NCBI GenBank assembly: GCA_963839285.1
Contig: CAWIUN010000021.1
Span: forward strand, 248,001-312,000
Reading direction: 5' to 3'
From: DASSSQ01 sp963839285
GTDB taxonomy: Bacteria; Actinomycetota; Thermoleophilia; Gaiellales; Gaiellaceae
DNA length: 64,000 nt
The translations under genes and the position numbers were made by a program. Below the pieces are notes generated by a model that saw only the letters and a list, made by a program, of their open reading frames with translations, was not told where the DNA came from and ran no database searches. This document shows, piece after piece, positions 26,855 to 34,724 of the stretch (its first letter is position 1; every line of letters begins with the position of its first letter).

Positions 26855-27478
26855 ATGCCGGACGAGATCTCCTGTCTGATCGTCGACGACCACGAGGTCG
26901 TGCGCGAAGGGCTGCGCCTGTCGCTCTCGCGGGCGCCCCACATCCGCGTCGTCGGCGAGGCCGCGGACGGCGCCAGCGCGGTCGACCTGGCCCAGCGGCG
27001 CAAGCCGGACGTCGTGATCATGGACGTGCGCATGCCCGGCATGGACGGGCTCGAGGCGACGAAGCTCCTGACCGAGCAGGTGCCCGACTCGAAGGTGCTG
27101 ATCTTCACCGCCTACTCGGAGAAGAGCCTGCTCTCGCGCGGGCTCGAGTCGGGCGCGAAGGGCTACATCCTCAAGGAGGCGCCGCACCAGACGCTCGTCC
27201 GCGCGATCGAGAAGGTCGCAGGCGGCGAGGGCTACGTCGACCCGGCGCTGATGCCCGCCTTCCTCGCCGGCAAGGACCGCGACGAGATGCTGACGGGCCG
27301 GGAGCGCGAGATCCTGCAGCTGCTCGCCGACGGCATGTCGAACGCGGACGTGGCCGGCCGGCTCTTCATCAGCCAGGAGACGGTCAAGAGCCACGTGCGG
27401 CACATCCTGACCAAGCTCGAGGCCGACACCCGCACGCATGCGGTCGCGATCGCGCTGCGCGAAGCGATCATCGACTAG
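26855..27478 (+). CDS. NarL/FixJ-family response regulator
   Basis: 207 residues. Receiver domain 1-120 with the acidic pocket DDHE, phospho-acceptor Asp57 in VVIMDVRMPG, Thr in IFTAYSE and Lys in GYILKEAP. A LuxR-type HTH from about 145: TGREREILQLLADGMSNADVAGRLFISQETVKSHVRHIL. It pairs with the sensor kinase that starts in its stop codon (TAGTG). Targets are unknown. Confidence 0.92.
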   Translation: MPDEISCLIVDDHEVVREGLRLSLSRAPHIRVVGEAADGASAVDLAQRRKPDVVIMDVRMPGMDGLEATKLLTEQVPDSKVLIFTAYSEKSLLSRGLESGAKGYILKEAPHQTLVRAIEKVAGGEGYVDPALMPAFLAGKDRDEMLTGREREILQLLADGMSNADVAGRLFISQETVKSHVRHILTKLEADTRTHAVAIALREAIID

Positions 27479-28128
27479 TGCCCCCGGACGACCGCGCCCG
27501 GCTCCAGGACCGGCTGATCGCCGCGGAGCAGGACGAGCGCCGGCGGGTCGCGCTCTTCCTCCACGACGGCCCGGTGCAGAGCCTGGCCGGGATCGCGCTG
27601 ATGCTGGACGCCGTCGTCTCCTCGCTCGAGTCGGGGCGCGTCGAGGAGGCGCGCGAGGTGCTGCGGCGGGCCTCGGAGCGGCAGCGGACGACGATCCGCG
27701 AGCTGCGCGACCTCTCGTTCGCGCTCGAGCCCGTCGTCCTCCGCGACCAGGGCTTCGGGCCGGCGATCGCCGCGCTCGCCGAGCAGCTCGGGATCTCGCA
27801 CGAGCTGAGGATCGAGCTCGACGTCGAGGCGGGCGACCGGCTCGGCGAGAAGGCCCAGATCGCGCTGTACACGATCATCCGCGAGTCGCTCGAGCTCGCG
27901 ATCCGCCGCGGGCCGCGCACGCGGATCTCGGTCGCGATCGCCGAGCTGCCCGACGGCTCGGTCGAGACGCTCGTCACCGACGACGGCGCCGGCGAGCGCC
28001 GCCGCCGCGCCTTCGAGGCGATCGAGGAGCGCGTCCGCCAGCTGCACGGCACCGTCTCGCTCGACGCGGGCGCCGACGGCGGCACCGAGCTCCGCATCGT
28101 GCTGCCGCCGTACACCGCCCGGCGCTAG
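27478..28128 (+). CDS. Soluble HisKA_3-type sensor histidine kinase, no input domain
   Basis: 216 residues. The dimerisation/phospho-acceptor helix has ERRRVALFLHDGPVQSLAGI with His29. The ATPase half has a G-box VTDDGAGE and the end GTVSLDAGADGGTELRIVLP. The expected N-box Asn (as in ExLxNAxKH) is replaced by IIRESLELAIRRG, so ATP-Mg binding is doubtful. There is no sensor or membrane part at all. It overlaps the response regulator stop by one base. It may act as a scaffold or phosphatase for that regulator rather than a kinase; this is inference. Confidence 0.82.
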   Translation: MPPDDRARLQDRLIAAEQDERRRVALFLHDGPVQSLAGIALMLDAVVSSLESGRVEEAREVLRRASERQRTTIRELRDLSFALEPVVLRDQGFGPAIAALAEQLGISHELRIELDVEAGDRLGEKAQIALYTIIRESLELAIRRGPRTRISVAIAELPDGSVETLVTDDGAGERRRRAFEAIEERVRQLHGTVSLDAGADGGTELRIVLPPYTARR

Positions 28129-28131
28129 CAT
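28126..28131 (+). promoter_or_regulatory. -10 hexamer TAGCAT, leaderless small gene
   Basis: TAGCAT begins with the stop codon of the sensor kinase gene and ends 7 bases before the next ATG. Confidence 0.5.
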
Positions 28132-28138
28132 CCCGCCC

Positions 28139-28327
28139 ATGTCCGAAGACGGCCACGTCGCCTTCGTCTGGCGGACGAGCGGCTACGAGCTCGAGGAGCG
28201 CGAGGGCGAGGCGCCGGCGCTCGGCAGCGAGGTCGACGCGGGCGGGCGCACGCTCGTCGTCACGAAGGTCGGCGTCTCGCCGCTCCCGGGCGACCGCCGC
28301 CGCTGCGTCTTCCTGGGCCCGGCCTAG
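28139..28327 (+). CDS. 62-residue hypothetical protein
   Basis: Starts MSEDGHVAFVWRTSGYELEE and ends VSPLPGDRRRCVFLGPA. It is soluble, with beta-rich alternation and strong third-position GC, and no recognised domain. It follows the two-component genes by 10 bases but has its own leaderless-type TAGCAT. Its TAG shares a CTAG with the stop of the opposing flavoprotein gene. Confidence 0.65.
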   Translation: MSEDGHVAFVWRTSGYELEEREGEAPALGSEVDAGGRTLVVTKVGVSPLPGDRRRCVFLGPA

Positions 28328-29452
28328 ACGTCCCGCCTCGAGGCGGCGTCCTCGGCGGCGGCGAGCCCGAGCACGAGCGCCGAGGCGAGGCCGCTCGCGT
28401 AGCCGCCCGTCGCGATCCCGCCCGCGTCGGCGCCGGCCGCCCAGAGCCCGTCGACGCCGGTGCGGGCGCGGGTGTCGACGCGCAGGCCGCCGACCGTGTG
28501 CGTGATCGCCGCGGCGACCCGGACGGCCACGACCGTCCCCGCGGGTGCCGGGAAGGGCAGCTCCGACGGCTCGACGCGCGTCGGGGCGGCGGCGACCATG
28601 TCGGCGACGGTCCGCTCGCGGACGCGCTGCTCGAGCGCGGCCTCGTCGAGCAGGTACCAGGCGCGGGCGCCCGGACGCCGGGCGGTCGCCTGCACGAGGT
28701 CGGCCTCGGACCACGACACCTCGCCCGGGAAGAACGCGACGCCCTCGTCGTCGACGACCCGGGCGAAGCGGCCGTACAGCTGCGAGAGCGGCACGAAGTC
28801 GGCCTCCGCCGAAGTCGGCGTCGGGCATGTTGCGCCCGTAGAACTCGTCGAGGCCGGAGGAGAGCGCCGCGCCGCGCGCGAGCCCGAGCCGGAGGCCGTC
28901 CCCGGCCGACCACGGGTTCGCCCGCAGCCGCAGCGGCGCCGCCGGGGCGACGTAGCGCGCGACGAGCTCCGGCGAGCCCTGGAACCCGCCCGTGGCCAGC
29001 AGCGTCGGCCCTTGTGACGAATCGTCACATGAGGCTCGGGCCGCACCGCCGCCGGACCCAGCTTGTGACACATCGTCATTTGCGGTCGAGCCGAGCCGCA
29101 CGTCAGCCGCCGCCCGCACGAGCACCTTCGTCAGCTGCACGGGGTCGAAGCGCTTGCCGACGGTGCGCGGGTTGCCCGTCTCCTGCCAGACCGGCTCGGC
29201 CCCGAGCGACTCGAGCCACGCGATCGCCTCGTCGAGCCGGTCGACGACGAGCTCCTGCAGCGCCGGGTCGCCGCCGGGGCACTCCTCCCGGAACTGCGCG
29301 GCCGAGCGGTAGCGCCAGATCACGCACGACGAGAGCAGCATCGAGCCGCCGGCCCGCGTGCCCTTCTCGTGCACGACCGCCGGCAGGCCGAGCTCGCGCG
29401 CCCGCGCGGCGGCGGCGAGGCCGGCCATGCCCCCGCCGAGGATCGTCAGCAC
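28324..29452 (-). CDS. FAD-binding flavoprotein, fumarate reductase/SdhA-like (one frameshift)
   Basis: The N-terminal FAD motif is ILGGGMAGLAAAARARELG. GSMLLSSCVIWRY, LLATGGFQGSPELV, SAGDGLRLGLARGAALS and the C-terminal HTVGGLRVDTRAR and GIATGGYASGLASALVLGL are typical of the FAD_binding_2 family (fumarate reductase or 3-ketosteroid dehydrogenase-like). One extra G near 28810 shifts the frame. Between VRLGS and PTLLATGG about 25 residues (TANDDVSQAGSGGG...) are encoded by DNA carrying two copies of a palindromic repeat and look like an insertion. GTG start 6 bases after the VOC gene. Confidence 0.78.
29014..29028. repeat. Palindromic repeat copy inside flavoprotein gene (1)
   Basis: GTGAC-GAATC-GTCAC, flanked by TT and AT. 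Same element as the intergenic copies near 51 kb. Confidence 0.7.
29065..29079. repeat. Palindromic repeat copy inside flavoprotein gene (2)
   Basis: GTGAC-ACATC-GTCAT, preceded by CTT; last base differs from the consensus arm. It lies 51 bases from the first copy. Confidence 0.6.
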
Positions 29453-29458
29453 GGCGCG

Positions 29459-30134
29459 CTAGACGAGCGAGAAGGTCGGCTTGTGCTCGACGTACTCGAC
29501 ACGCACGCGGTCGGGCCCCCAGACGAAGACCGCGATCGTGTTCGCCGCGTCGACGACGCTCTCGACGATCCCGAGCTGCTGGGCCTCGTCGATGTGCTCC
29601 TGCGCGGAGTCGACGAGGACGGCGACGTGGTTGAGGAGCGGCTTCTCCGGCTGCCCGGGCTCGCCCAGGTGCAGCTCCAGGAACGCCCCTCCCACCTCGA
29701 CGCGCGGCACGCCCTCGGCGCCGGGCTCGACCTCCTCGAAGCCGAGCTCCACGTACTCGGCGGCGGCCGCCTCCGGATCCGTGGCGAAGAGGGCGCAGTG
29801 GTCGAGGTCGTACTCGACCGCGGTCTGCGCCTCGACGAGCCTGATCCGCAGCCCCTCGGCGACCTCGAACTCCTCGCCCGTCCCCTCCGGCAGCCGCCGG
29901 AGCGCCGCCGCCGAGGTCGGAGACGCGCAGCCCGACCCGCTTCAGGGGCCCCGGCTCCCGCGGCCCCTCGGCGTCGAAGAGCGTCAGCTTCCCGTGCCGG
30001 GCGTCGGAGCCGACGAGCGTGAAGTTCGCCTCGCGCGCGATCTCGTGCATGCCGAGGTGCGCGTAGCAGAAGTCCGCGATCCGGTCGCGGTCGGCGACCC
30101 AGAGGGCGACGTGGTCGAGTGTCTTCGGCTTCAT
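29459..30134 (-). CDS. Two-domain VOC protein, extradiol dioxygenase-like (one frameshift)
   Basis: First VOC unit: MKPKTLDHVALWVADRDRIADFCYAHLGMHE. Second VOC unit: YDLDHCALFATDPEA to ETLNHVAVLVDS-like LLNHVAVLVDSAQEH, ending VFVWGPDRVRVEYVEHKP with the usual final Glu. One extra G near 29915 separates them. The metal ligands His (DHVAL), His (NHVAV) and Glu (EYVEH) are those of catechol 2,3-dioxygenase-like enzymes, but the reaction is not defined. It is followed by the flavoprotein gene after 6 bases, so they probably share a transcript and perhaps a catabolic route. Confidence 0.75.
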
Positions 30135-30144
30135 CCTGGGCTGG

Positions 30145-30150
30145 AGACTA
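30145..30150 (-). promoter_or_regulatory. -10 hexamer TAGTCT for the two-domain VOC gene
   Basis: TAGTCT is 10 bases before the ATG at 30134. Confidence 0.5.
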
Positions 30151-30244
30151 GCGAGCGGGCTGCAGGCGGCAGCGGCGGTACGGCGCGGCGACCTCCCCGG
30201 TCGCCGAGGGAGGAAGATGCCGCGAGGAACCGCTCCGGAAACGT

Positions 30245-30550
30245 CTACTCGAGCGGCTGGTTCTGGACGTCGTGCTCGGTCGCGTACTCGTCGACCAGCT
30301 TGTTGATCACGTCGAAGCCGTCGCTGTAGGCGAAGTTGATCTTCACGAACGGGTCCCACTTCTCGGGGAGCGCGTCCTCGGGGAAGATCGCCTCGACCGG
30401 GCACTCCGGCTCGCAGGCCCCGCAGTCGATGCACTCCTCGGGGTCGATCACGAGGATGCGGTCGGCCTCGTGGATGCAGTCGACCGGGCAGACGTCGACG
30501 CAGGACCGGTCTTTGATGTCGATGCAGGGCTCGGCGATGATGTAGGTCAC
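30245..30550 (-). CDS. fdxA: Seven-iron (3Fe-4S/4Fe-4S) ferredoxin
   Basis: 101 residues. EPCIDIKDRSCVDVCPVDCI followed by EECIDCGACEPECPVEAI gives the Cys pattern of FdxA-type seven-iron ferredoxins: the first cluster lacks one Cys of the CxxCxxC triplet and holds [3Fe-4S], the second holds [4Fe-4S]. A C-terminal helical extension (WDPFVKINFAYSDGFDVINK) is normal for actinobacterial FdxA. It shuttles low-potential electrons, often to cytochrome P450 or oxidoreductases. GTG start 7 bases after TAGAGT. Confidence 0.92.
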   Translation of the reverse strand: MTYIIAEPCIDIKDRSCVDVCPVDCIHEADRILVIDPEECIDCGACEPECPVEAIFPEDALPEKWDPFVKINFAYSDGFDVINKLVDEYATEHDVQNQPLE

Positions 30551-30555
30551 GGGGC

Positions 30556-30870
30556 CTACTCTATCGACGCGAGCAGCGGGTCGATCAGTTCCCGGGTGCG
30601 CTCGAAGAGGGCCGACTTCGCGCAGACCTGGTCGAAGCCGGCGGCGTTCGCGCGCCGCAGGCCGGCGGTGTCCGTGTGGTTCGTGAAGCCGAGCAGCGGC
30701 ACGTCCGGATAGGCGTCGGCGACGTCCTCCGCGTCGAGGCGGGCGATGTCCGCGATCACGAGGTCGGGCGGGTCGATGCCGTCCGCCGTGATCAACCGGT
30801 GCTCGGGCAGCAGGGCCTCGAGCTTGCCCCGGATATAGAGGTCGACCCCACACAGCAGGATCGTCGCCAC
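30556..30870 (-). CDS. Degenerate stand-alone receiver-like protein
   Basis: 104 residues: VATILLCGVDLYIRGKLEALL, PPDLVIADIARLDAEDV, DVPLLGFTNHTDTAGLRRA and FDQVCAKSALFER. The layout is that of a response-regulator receiver, with a possible acceptor Asp in VIADI, Thr in GFTNHTD and Lys in CAKSA. The paired acidic residues at the first strand are reduced (CGVD), so phosphorylation is doubtful. The start is the GTG 6 bases after TACCTT. It ends 5 bases before the ferredoxin start. Confidence 0.65.
   Translation of the reverse strand: MATILLCGVDLYIRGKLEALLPEHRLITADGIDPPDLVIADIARLDAEDVADAYPDVPLLGFTNHTDTAGLRRANAAGFDQVCAKSALFERTRELIDPLLASIE
30558..30563 (-). promoter_or_regulatory. -10 hexamer TAGAGT, leaderless ferredoxin
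   Basis: TAGAGT is 7 bases before the GTG at 30550, inside the last codons of the receiver-like gene. Confidence 0.55.
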
Positions 30871-30876
30871 CGGGAA

Positions 30877-30882
30877 AAGGTA
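30877..30882 (-). promoter_or_regulatory. -10 hexamer TACCTT, leaderless receiver-like gene
   Basis: TACCTT is 6 bases before the GTG at 30870. Confidence 0.5.
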
Positions 30883-30913
30883 CCCCCTCCGCCCGAGCGT
30901 GCAAAGTCTCCCC

Positions 30914-31237
30914 ATGCACCTCGATCGCGGCCTCGAGCTGATCCGCGCCGGACGCTACTTCGACGCGCACGAGGAGCTCGAGCTCGCCTGGCGCGCGGCC
31001 CCGGCGGCCGAGCGCGACTTCTACCAGGGGCTCGTCCACGTCGCGGTCGCCTGGTACCAGGCGGGCCGCGGTCGCCGGGTCGGCTGCGAGCGCCAGCTCG
31101 AGAAGGCCCGGCGCCGGCTCGCGCCGTACGCGCCCGCGCACGGCGGCGTCGACGTCGCCTCGCTGCTCGGGCAGCTGGACGCGGCCGCGGAGACCGTCCG
31201 CGGCGGCTCGCTCGAGCTAGTCCAGCCCGACGTGTGA
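30914..31237 (+). CDS. DUF309 family protein
   Basis: 107 residues, all-helical. The DUF309 signature is intact: LIRAGRYFDAHEELELAWR then ERDFYQGLVHVAVAWYQAGRG. The conserved HEExE and the QGL-x-H motif suggest a metal or ligand site, but no function is established. Divergent from the receiver-like gene by 43 bases; convergent with ccdA, whose stop lies 21 bases inside this gene's end. Confidence 0.85.
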   Translation: MHLDRGLELIRAGRYFDAHEELELAWRAAPAAERDFYQGLVHVAVAWYQAGRGRRVGCERQLEKARRRLAPYAPAHGGVDVASLLGQLDAAAETVRGGSLELVQPDV

Positions 31238-31921
31238 GAACAGCCGGTTCAGCCCGACGTAGAGCCACCAGTTGCGGTCGAAGAAGAGCAGCAGCCCGAG
31301 CGCGAGCAGCGTCACGCCGCCGGCGACCTCGAGCACGCGGTAGTGGTCGCGCAGGAAGCGGAAGGTCGCCATCGCCCGCGTGAACGAGACGCCGGCGAGC
31401 AGGAACGCGAAGCCGAGCCCGGCGGAGTAGACGACGAGCAGCAGCACGCCGCGCGCGACGGCGCCCGCGCTGCCGGCGAGCACGAGGATCGAGCCGAGCA
31501 CGACGCCGATGCACGGCGCCGCGCAGACCGCGAAGGCGCCGCCGAGCAGCACGCTCGAGCCGCGCCGGCGGGCGCCGGTCAGAAGGCCCGGCGCCAGCGC
31601 CCGCTCGGGCACCGGCAGCAGGCCGACGAACATCAGGCCGATGACGACGAGCAGCAGCCCGGCGAACTCCGCCTGCAGCCGCCGGTCGAGGACGCTGCCG
31701 ATCGCCGCCGCGCCCGCGCCGAGGACGACGAAGACGACGGTGAAGCCGAGGATGAACGGCAGCGTCGCGAGCGCCACCCGCCGCGCCGTCCCCCGCTCGC
31801 CGAGCCGGCCGGCCTCGACCGCCGAGACCGCCGAGAGGTAGCCGGGGACGAGCGGCAGCACGCAGGGCGAGAGGACGGAGACGAGGCCGGCGAGGAACGC
31901 GACGGGGATCCGCTCGGCCAT
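31217..31921 (-). CDS. ccdA: CcdA, thiol-disulfide electron transfer membrane protein
   Basis: 234 residues, six membrane helices. The two redox Cys regions are LVSVLSPCVLPLVPGYLSA and FAVCAAPCIGVVLGS, the hallmark of CcdA/DsbD-beta proteins. It carries electrons from cytoplasmic thioredoxin across the membrane to extracytoplasmic thioredoxins such as TlpA/ResA for cytochrome c assembly. The ATG lies 7 bases after the CcmH-like stop. Last gene of the six-gene operon; the partner TlpA is two genes upstream. Confidence 0.92.
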   Translation of the reverse strand: MAERIPVAFLAGLVSVLSPCVLPLVPGYLSAVSAVEAGRLGERGTARRVALATLPFILGFTVVFVVLGAGAAAIGSVLDRRLQAEFAGLLLVVIGLMFVGLLPVPERALAPGLLTGARRRGSSVLLGGAFAVCAAPCIGVVLGSILVLAGSAGAVARGVLLLVVYSAGLGFAFLLAGVSFTRAMATFRFLRDHYRVLEVAGGVTLLALGLLLFFDRNWWLYVGLNRLFSHVGLD

Positions 31922-31928
31922 CCGGCTG

Positions 31929-32409
31929 CTAGAGGTCGAACGCGCGCAGCTCGTCGTCGAGGCGCCGCTCGAGCTCGGGGTCGAGCGGCGGGCCGCGCCG
32001 CCGCCGCGGCCGCGGGCCCGCGACCGCGGCTCCAGCGCCAGGCGCCGTAGGCGAGCGCCGCCGCCCCCGCGAGGATGCCGCCGAGCGGCAGCAGCCACGC
32101 GAGCAGGCCGAAGCCGCGCTTCGGCGGCGCGGCGAGCACGCCCTGGCCGAACTGGGCCACGAGCCTGGACTCGATCTGGCTCTTCGTGTCGCCGGCGGCG
32201 ATCCGCTGCTTGATGAAGACGCGCATGCGGGCCGCGATCGGCGAGCTCGACATGTCGAGGGTGGTGTGGCAGGTCGGGCACATCACCTCGCCCTCGAGCT
32301 CGGCCAGCGTCGGCCGGGACTCGCTCGCGCGGGCCGGGGCGGCGAGCGCGCCCAGACAGACCGCCCCCGACACGACCGCGAGTACCGCGGCGGCGAGCAG
32401 CGGCCTCAC
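31929..32409 (-). CDS. ccmH: CcmH/CycL-type cytochrome c biogenesis protein (one frameshift)
   Basis: Signal peptide (LLAAAVLAVVSGAVCLGALA), then EGEVMCPTCHTTLDMSSSP with the CxxC (Cys44, Cys47) that reduces apocytochrome c, MRVFIKQRIAAGDTKSQIES, and one C-terminal span (GLLAWLLPLGGILAGAAALAY). One extra C near 32015 hides the real end RRGPPLDPELERRLDDEL and the TAG at 31929. Length of about 160 residues is normal. GTG start overlaps the tlpA stop (GTGA). System I CcmH is unusual next to CcdA, but CcmH-like proteins occur in actinobacteria. Confidence 0.82.
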
Positions 32410-32993
32410 TGCAGCGCCTTCCGGATCCCGCTCGCGAGCTCGTCCGCCGACAGCTCGCCGGGGGCGTGGTCGACGACGCGACCCTGCCGGTCGACGAAGA
32501 AGGTCTCGGGGAAGCCGGTGATGCCCCAGTGTCCGAGCGTCGAGCCGGAGCCGTCCTCGAGCATCGTGAAGCCGAGGTCGTGCTTGGCGACGAAGCGGCG
32601 GCCGTCGCTCGTGAAGTCGTTCGCGTCGACGCCGAGGAAGACGACTCCCCGGGAGCCCCACGTGCCGTAGGCGGACTGGAGCAGGCCGGCCTCCCGCTTG
32701 CACGGGTCGCACCAGGAGGCCCACCAGTTGACGACGACGGCCTTGCCGCGGAAGGAGGCGAGGCTGACCTTGCCGGGGCCGTGGTCGAGCCGGCGCAGCG
32801 AGAAGCCCGGCGCGGCCGGCTTCTGCCCCGCCTTGACCTCGTTGACGAAGCCCTTGGCGCTCTCCTGGTGGACGACGCGGTAGACGAGCAGCGCCAGCAG
32901 CCCGGCCACGAGCGCGAGCGCGAGGACGGTGCCGAGGCGCCGGAGCTGCCTGCCGGCCGAGCCCTCGTCGACGGGCCGGGCGTCCTCGGTCAT
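32406..32993 (-). CDS. TlpA/ResA-like membrane-anchored thioredoxin
   Basis: 195 residues. N-terminal anchor (VLALALVAGLLALLVYRVV), then a thioredoxin fold: VVVNWWASWCDPCKREAGLL with redox Cys95 and Cys98, GVVFLGVDANDFTSDG, and ITGFPETFFVDRQGRVVDH with the cis-Pro. The family reduces disulfides outside the membrane and delivers reductant to cytochrome c maturation. Its ATG overlaps the stop of the L,D-transpeptidase gene (ATGA), and its stop overlaps ccmH (GTGA). Confidence 0.9.
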   Translation of the reverse strand: MTEDARPVDEGSAGRQLRRLGTVLALALVAGLLALLVYRVVHQESAKGFVNEVKAGQKPAAPGFSLRRLDHGPGKVSLASFRGKAVVVNWWASWCDPCKREAGLLQSAYGTWGSRGVVFLGVDANDFTSDGRRFVAKHDLGFTMLEDGSGSTLGHWGITGFPETFFVDRQGRVVDHAPGELSADELASGIRKALQ

Positions 32994-34016
32994 GCCGCGA
33001 CGATGTAGACGGGCGTCCCGATCCGGACGTGGTCGAAGAGCCACTCGGCCTGCGGGATCGCCATCCGCACGCAGCCGTGCGAGGCCGAGTAGCCGAGCGA
33101 GGCGGCGTCGGGCGTGCCGTGGATGCCGACCCCGGGCGAGGAGATGCCCATCCAGCGGGTGCCGAGCGGGTTCCCCGGGCCGGGCGGCACCGGCTGCTCG
33201 CCGGCGGCCCAGGCCGAGTTCGGCGGGTACCACCACGGGTTCTTCCACATCGTCACGACCTGGAAGCGCCCGAGCGGGGTCGGGTAGATCGCCTGGCCGG
33301 TGGCGACGGTGAACGTCCGCCACGGCTTCTGGCCCTTGAAGAGCTCGAGGCGGTTGTGGCCCCGGTGGATGACGATCACCGGCCCGAACCCGGCGCGGGT
33401 CGCCTTCGGCTCGAGCACCCGGACCGGCAGCTCGACCGGGTCGGTCGTGTTCGCCTTCAGCGCCTTGACGATCGCGGCGGCGGCGGCGACCTTGCGGATC
33501 CGCAGGCCGGCGCGCTCCTTGCTCAGGAGCGGCTTCGACCCGCGGAAGCGCAGCGTCGCGTCGACGGCGGCGCGGTCGTACCGCTTCGCGAGGCCGTCGA
33601 CGTAGCGGCGGACGGCGGCGCCCTTGACCGAGACGAGCACGTCGACGTCGCCGCCGGCGGTGCTCGAGCGGGCGCGGCTGATCGCGCCCCAGAGGTAGGT
33701 GGTCGCGCCGAGCCGCTCGCGGCTCGGCGCCAGGCGCGTCCTGCCGACGACGACGTGGAGCGGCGTCCGCGCCCAGGTCTGCAGCGCCAGGTAGGCGGCG
33801 GTCGGGGTGAGGCCGCCGACGGGGACGCCCTCGATCGTGACGCCGTCGGGCAGCACCTGCGCCGGCGGCGGCGCGGACGTCGTCGTCGTCGGCTCCGTCG
33901 TCGTCGGTGTCCGTCGTCGTCGGGCTCGGGGTCGTGTCCGCGAGCACGGCGCCGGAGAACCCGCCGGCAAGGGCGAGTCCGGCCACGACGAAGGAAGCGA
34001 GGACGGCGCGCCTCAC
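32990..34016 (-). CDS. L,D-transpeptidase (YkuD) with N-terminal PG-binding domains (one frameshift)
   Basis: GTG at 34016, signal helix (VLASFVVAGLALAGGF), a Thr/Asp-rich linker in which one extra base near 33910 shifts the frame, PG_binding_4-like region (YLALQTWARTPLHVVVGRT), and a C-terminal YkuD domain: PVIVIHRGHNRLELF, PTPLGRFQVVTMWKNPWWY and the catalytic SASHGCVRM with the nucleophile Cys. It makes 3-3 crosslinks in peptidoglycan or attaches proteins to it. Overlaps both neighbours by 4 bases. Confidence 0.87.
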
Positions 34017-34724
34017 CCCGGGAGTGTAGCCGCGAGCATGCGCGGGTCGTCGCTGACGACCGCGTCGACGCCGAGCGCGGCGAGCTCCCGCACGCGGCTC
34101 GCGTCGTTGACGGTCCAGACGACGAGCGGGACGCCGAGCGCGCGGCAGCGCTCGACCAGCTGCGGGGTGACGACCGCGTGGTTGACCGAGGCCACCGTCG
34201 CCCGCGCCCGGGCGAGGATCGCGGCGATGCGGACGGGGAGCGTCAGCCGCGCCAGCGCGAGGGCGGCAGCGACCGCCGGCGCCGCCAGCGGCGTCCGGGA
34301 GAGCCCGAGCCGGTCTTCCGGATAGGTGAGCGCGCGGGGCAGCTCGGGCGCCAGCTCGGCGAAGCGGCGGAGGCTGGGCGCGCGCGTGGTGGAGACGAAC
34401 GCACGCGCGAGCACGTCGTGGCGCTCGAGCGCCGCCACGATCTCCCGCTCCAGCCCCGGCGACTTGACGTCGACGTGCAGCCCGCAGCCGGTGCCCGCGA
34501 GGTACGCGAGCGCGTCGTCCAGAGAGACGCGGGCGACCGGCACCTCCCCGGCCGAGTGGCAGAGCGCGAGCGACCCGTCCAGCTCGAGCACGTCGAACTC
34601 GACCGCGTCCGCGCCCGCCGCGACCGCCGCCTCGAGCGACTCGAGCGTGTTCTCCGGCGCGAGCGCGGCAGCTCCCCGGTGGCCGATCCGCAGCGGCCGG
34701 TCGGTGCGGCGTCGGGACGAACAT
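34013..34724 (-). CDS. Glycerophosphodiester phosphodiesterase (one frameshift)
   Basis: RIGHRGAAALAPENTLESLE near the start carries the catalytic HRG and ENT, followed by DAVEFDVLELDG (metal Glu and Asp), CGLHVDVKSPG and VVWTVNDASRVREL and DAVVSDDP, all conserved in GDPD enzymes. It hydrolyses glycerophosphodiesters to glycerol-3-phosphate and an alcohol. The ATG at 34724 overlaps the phosphatase stop (TGATG), and one extra G near 34695 separates it from the conserved frame. The TGA overlaps the GTG of the transpeptidase. Confidence 0.83.
34023..34028 (-). promoter_or_regulatory. -10 hexamer TACACT before the L,D-transpeptidase
   Basis: TACACT is 6 bases before the GTG at 34016, within the last codons of the GDPD gene. 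It could give a separate leaderless transcript for the downstream wall and cytochrome genes. Confidence 0.45.
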
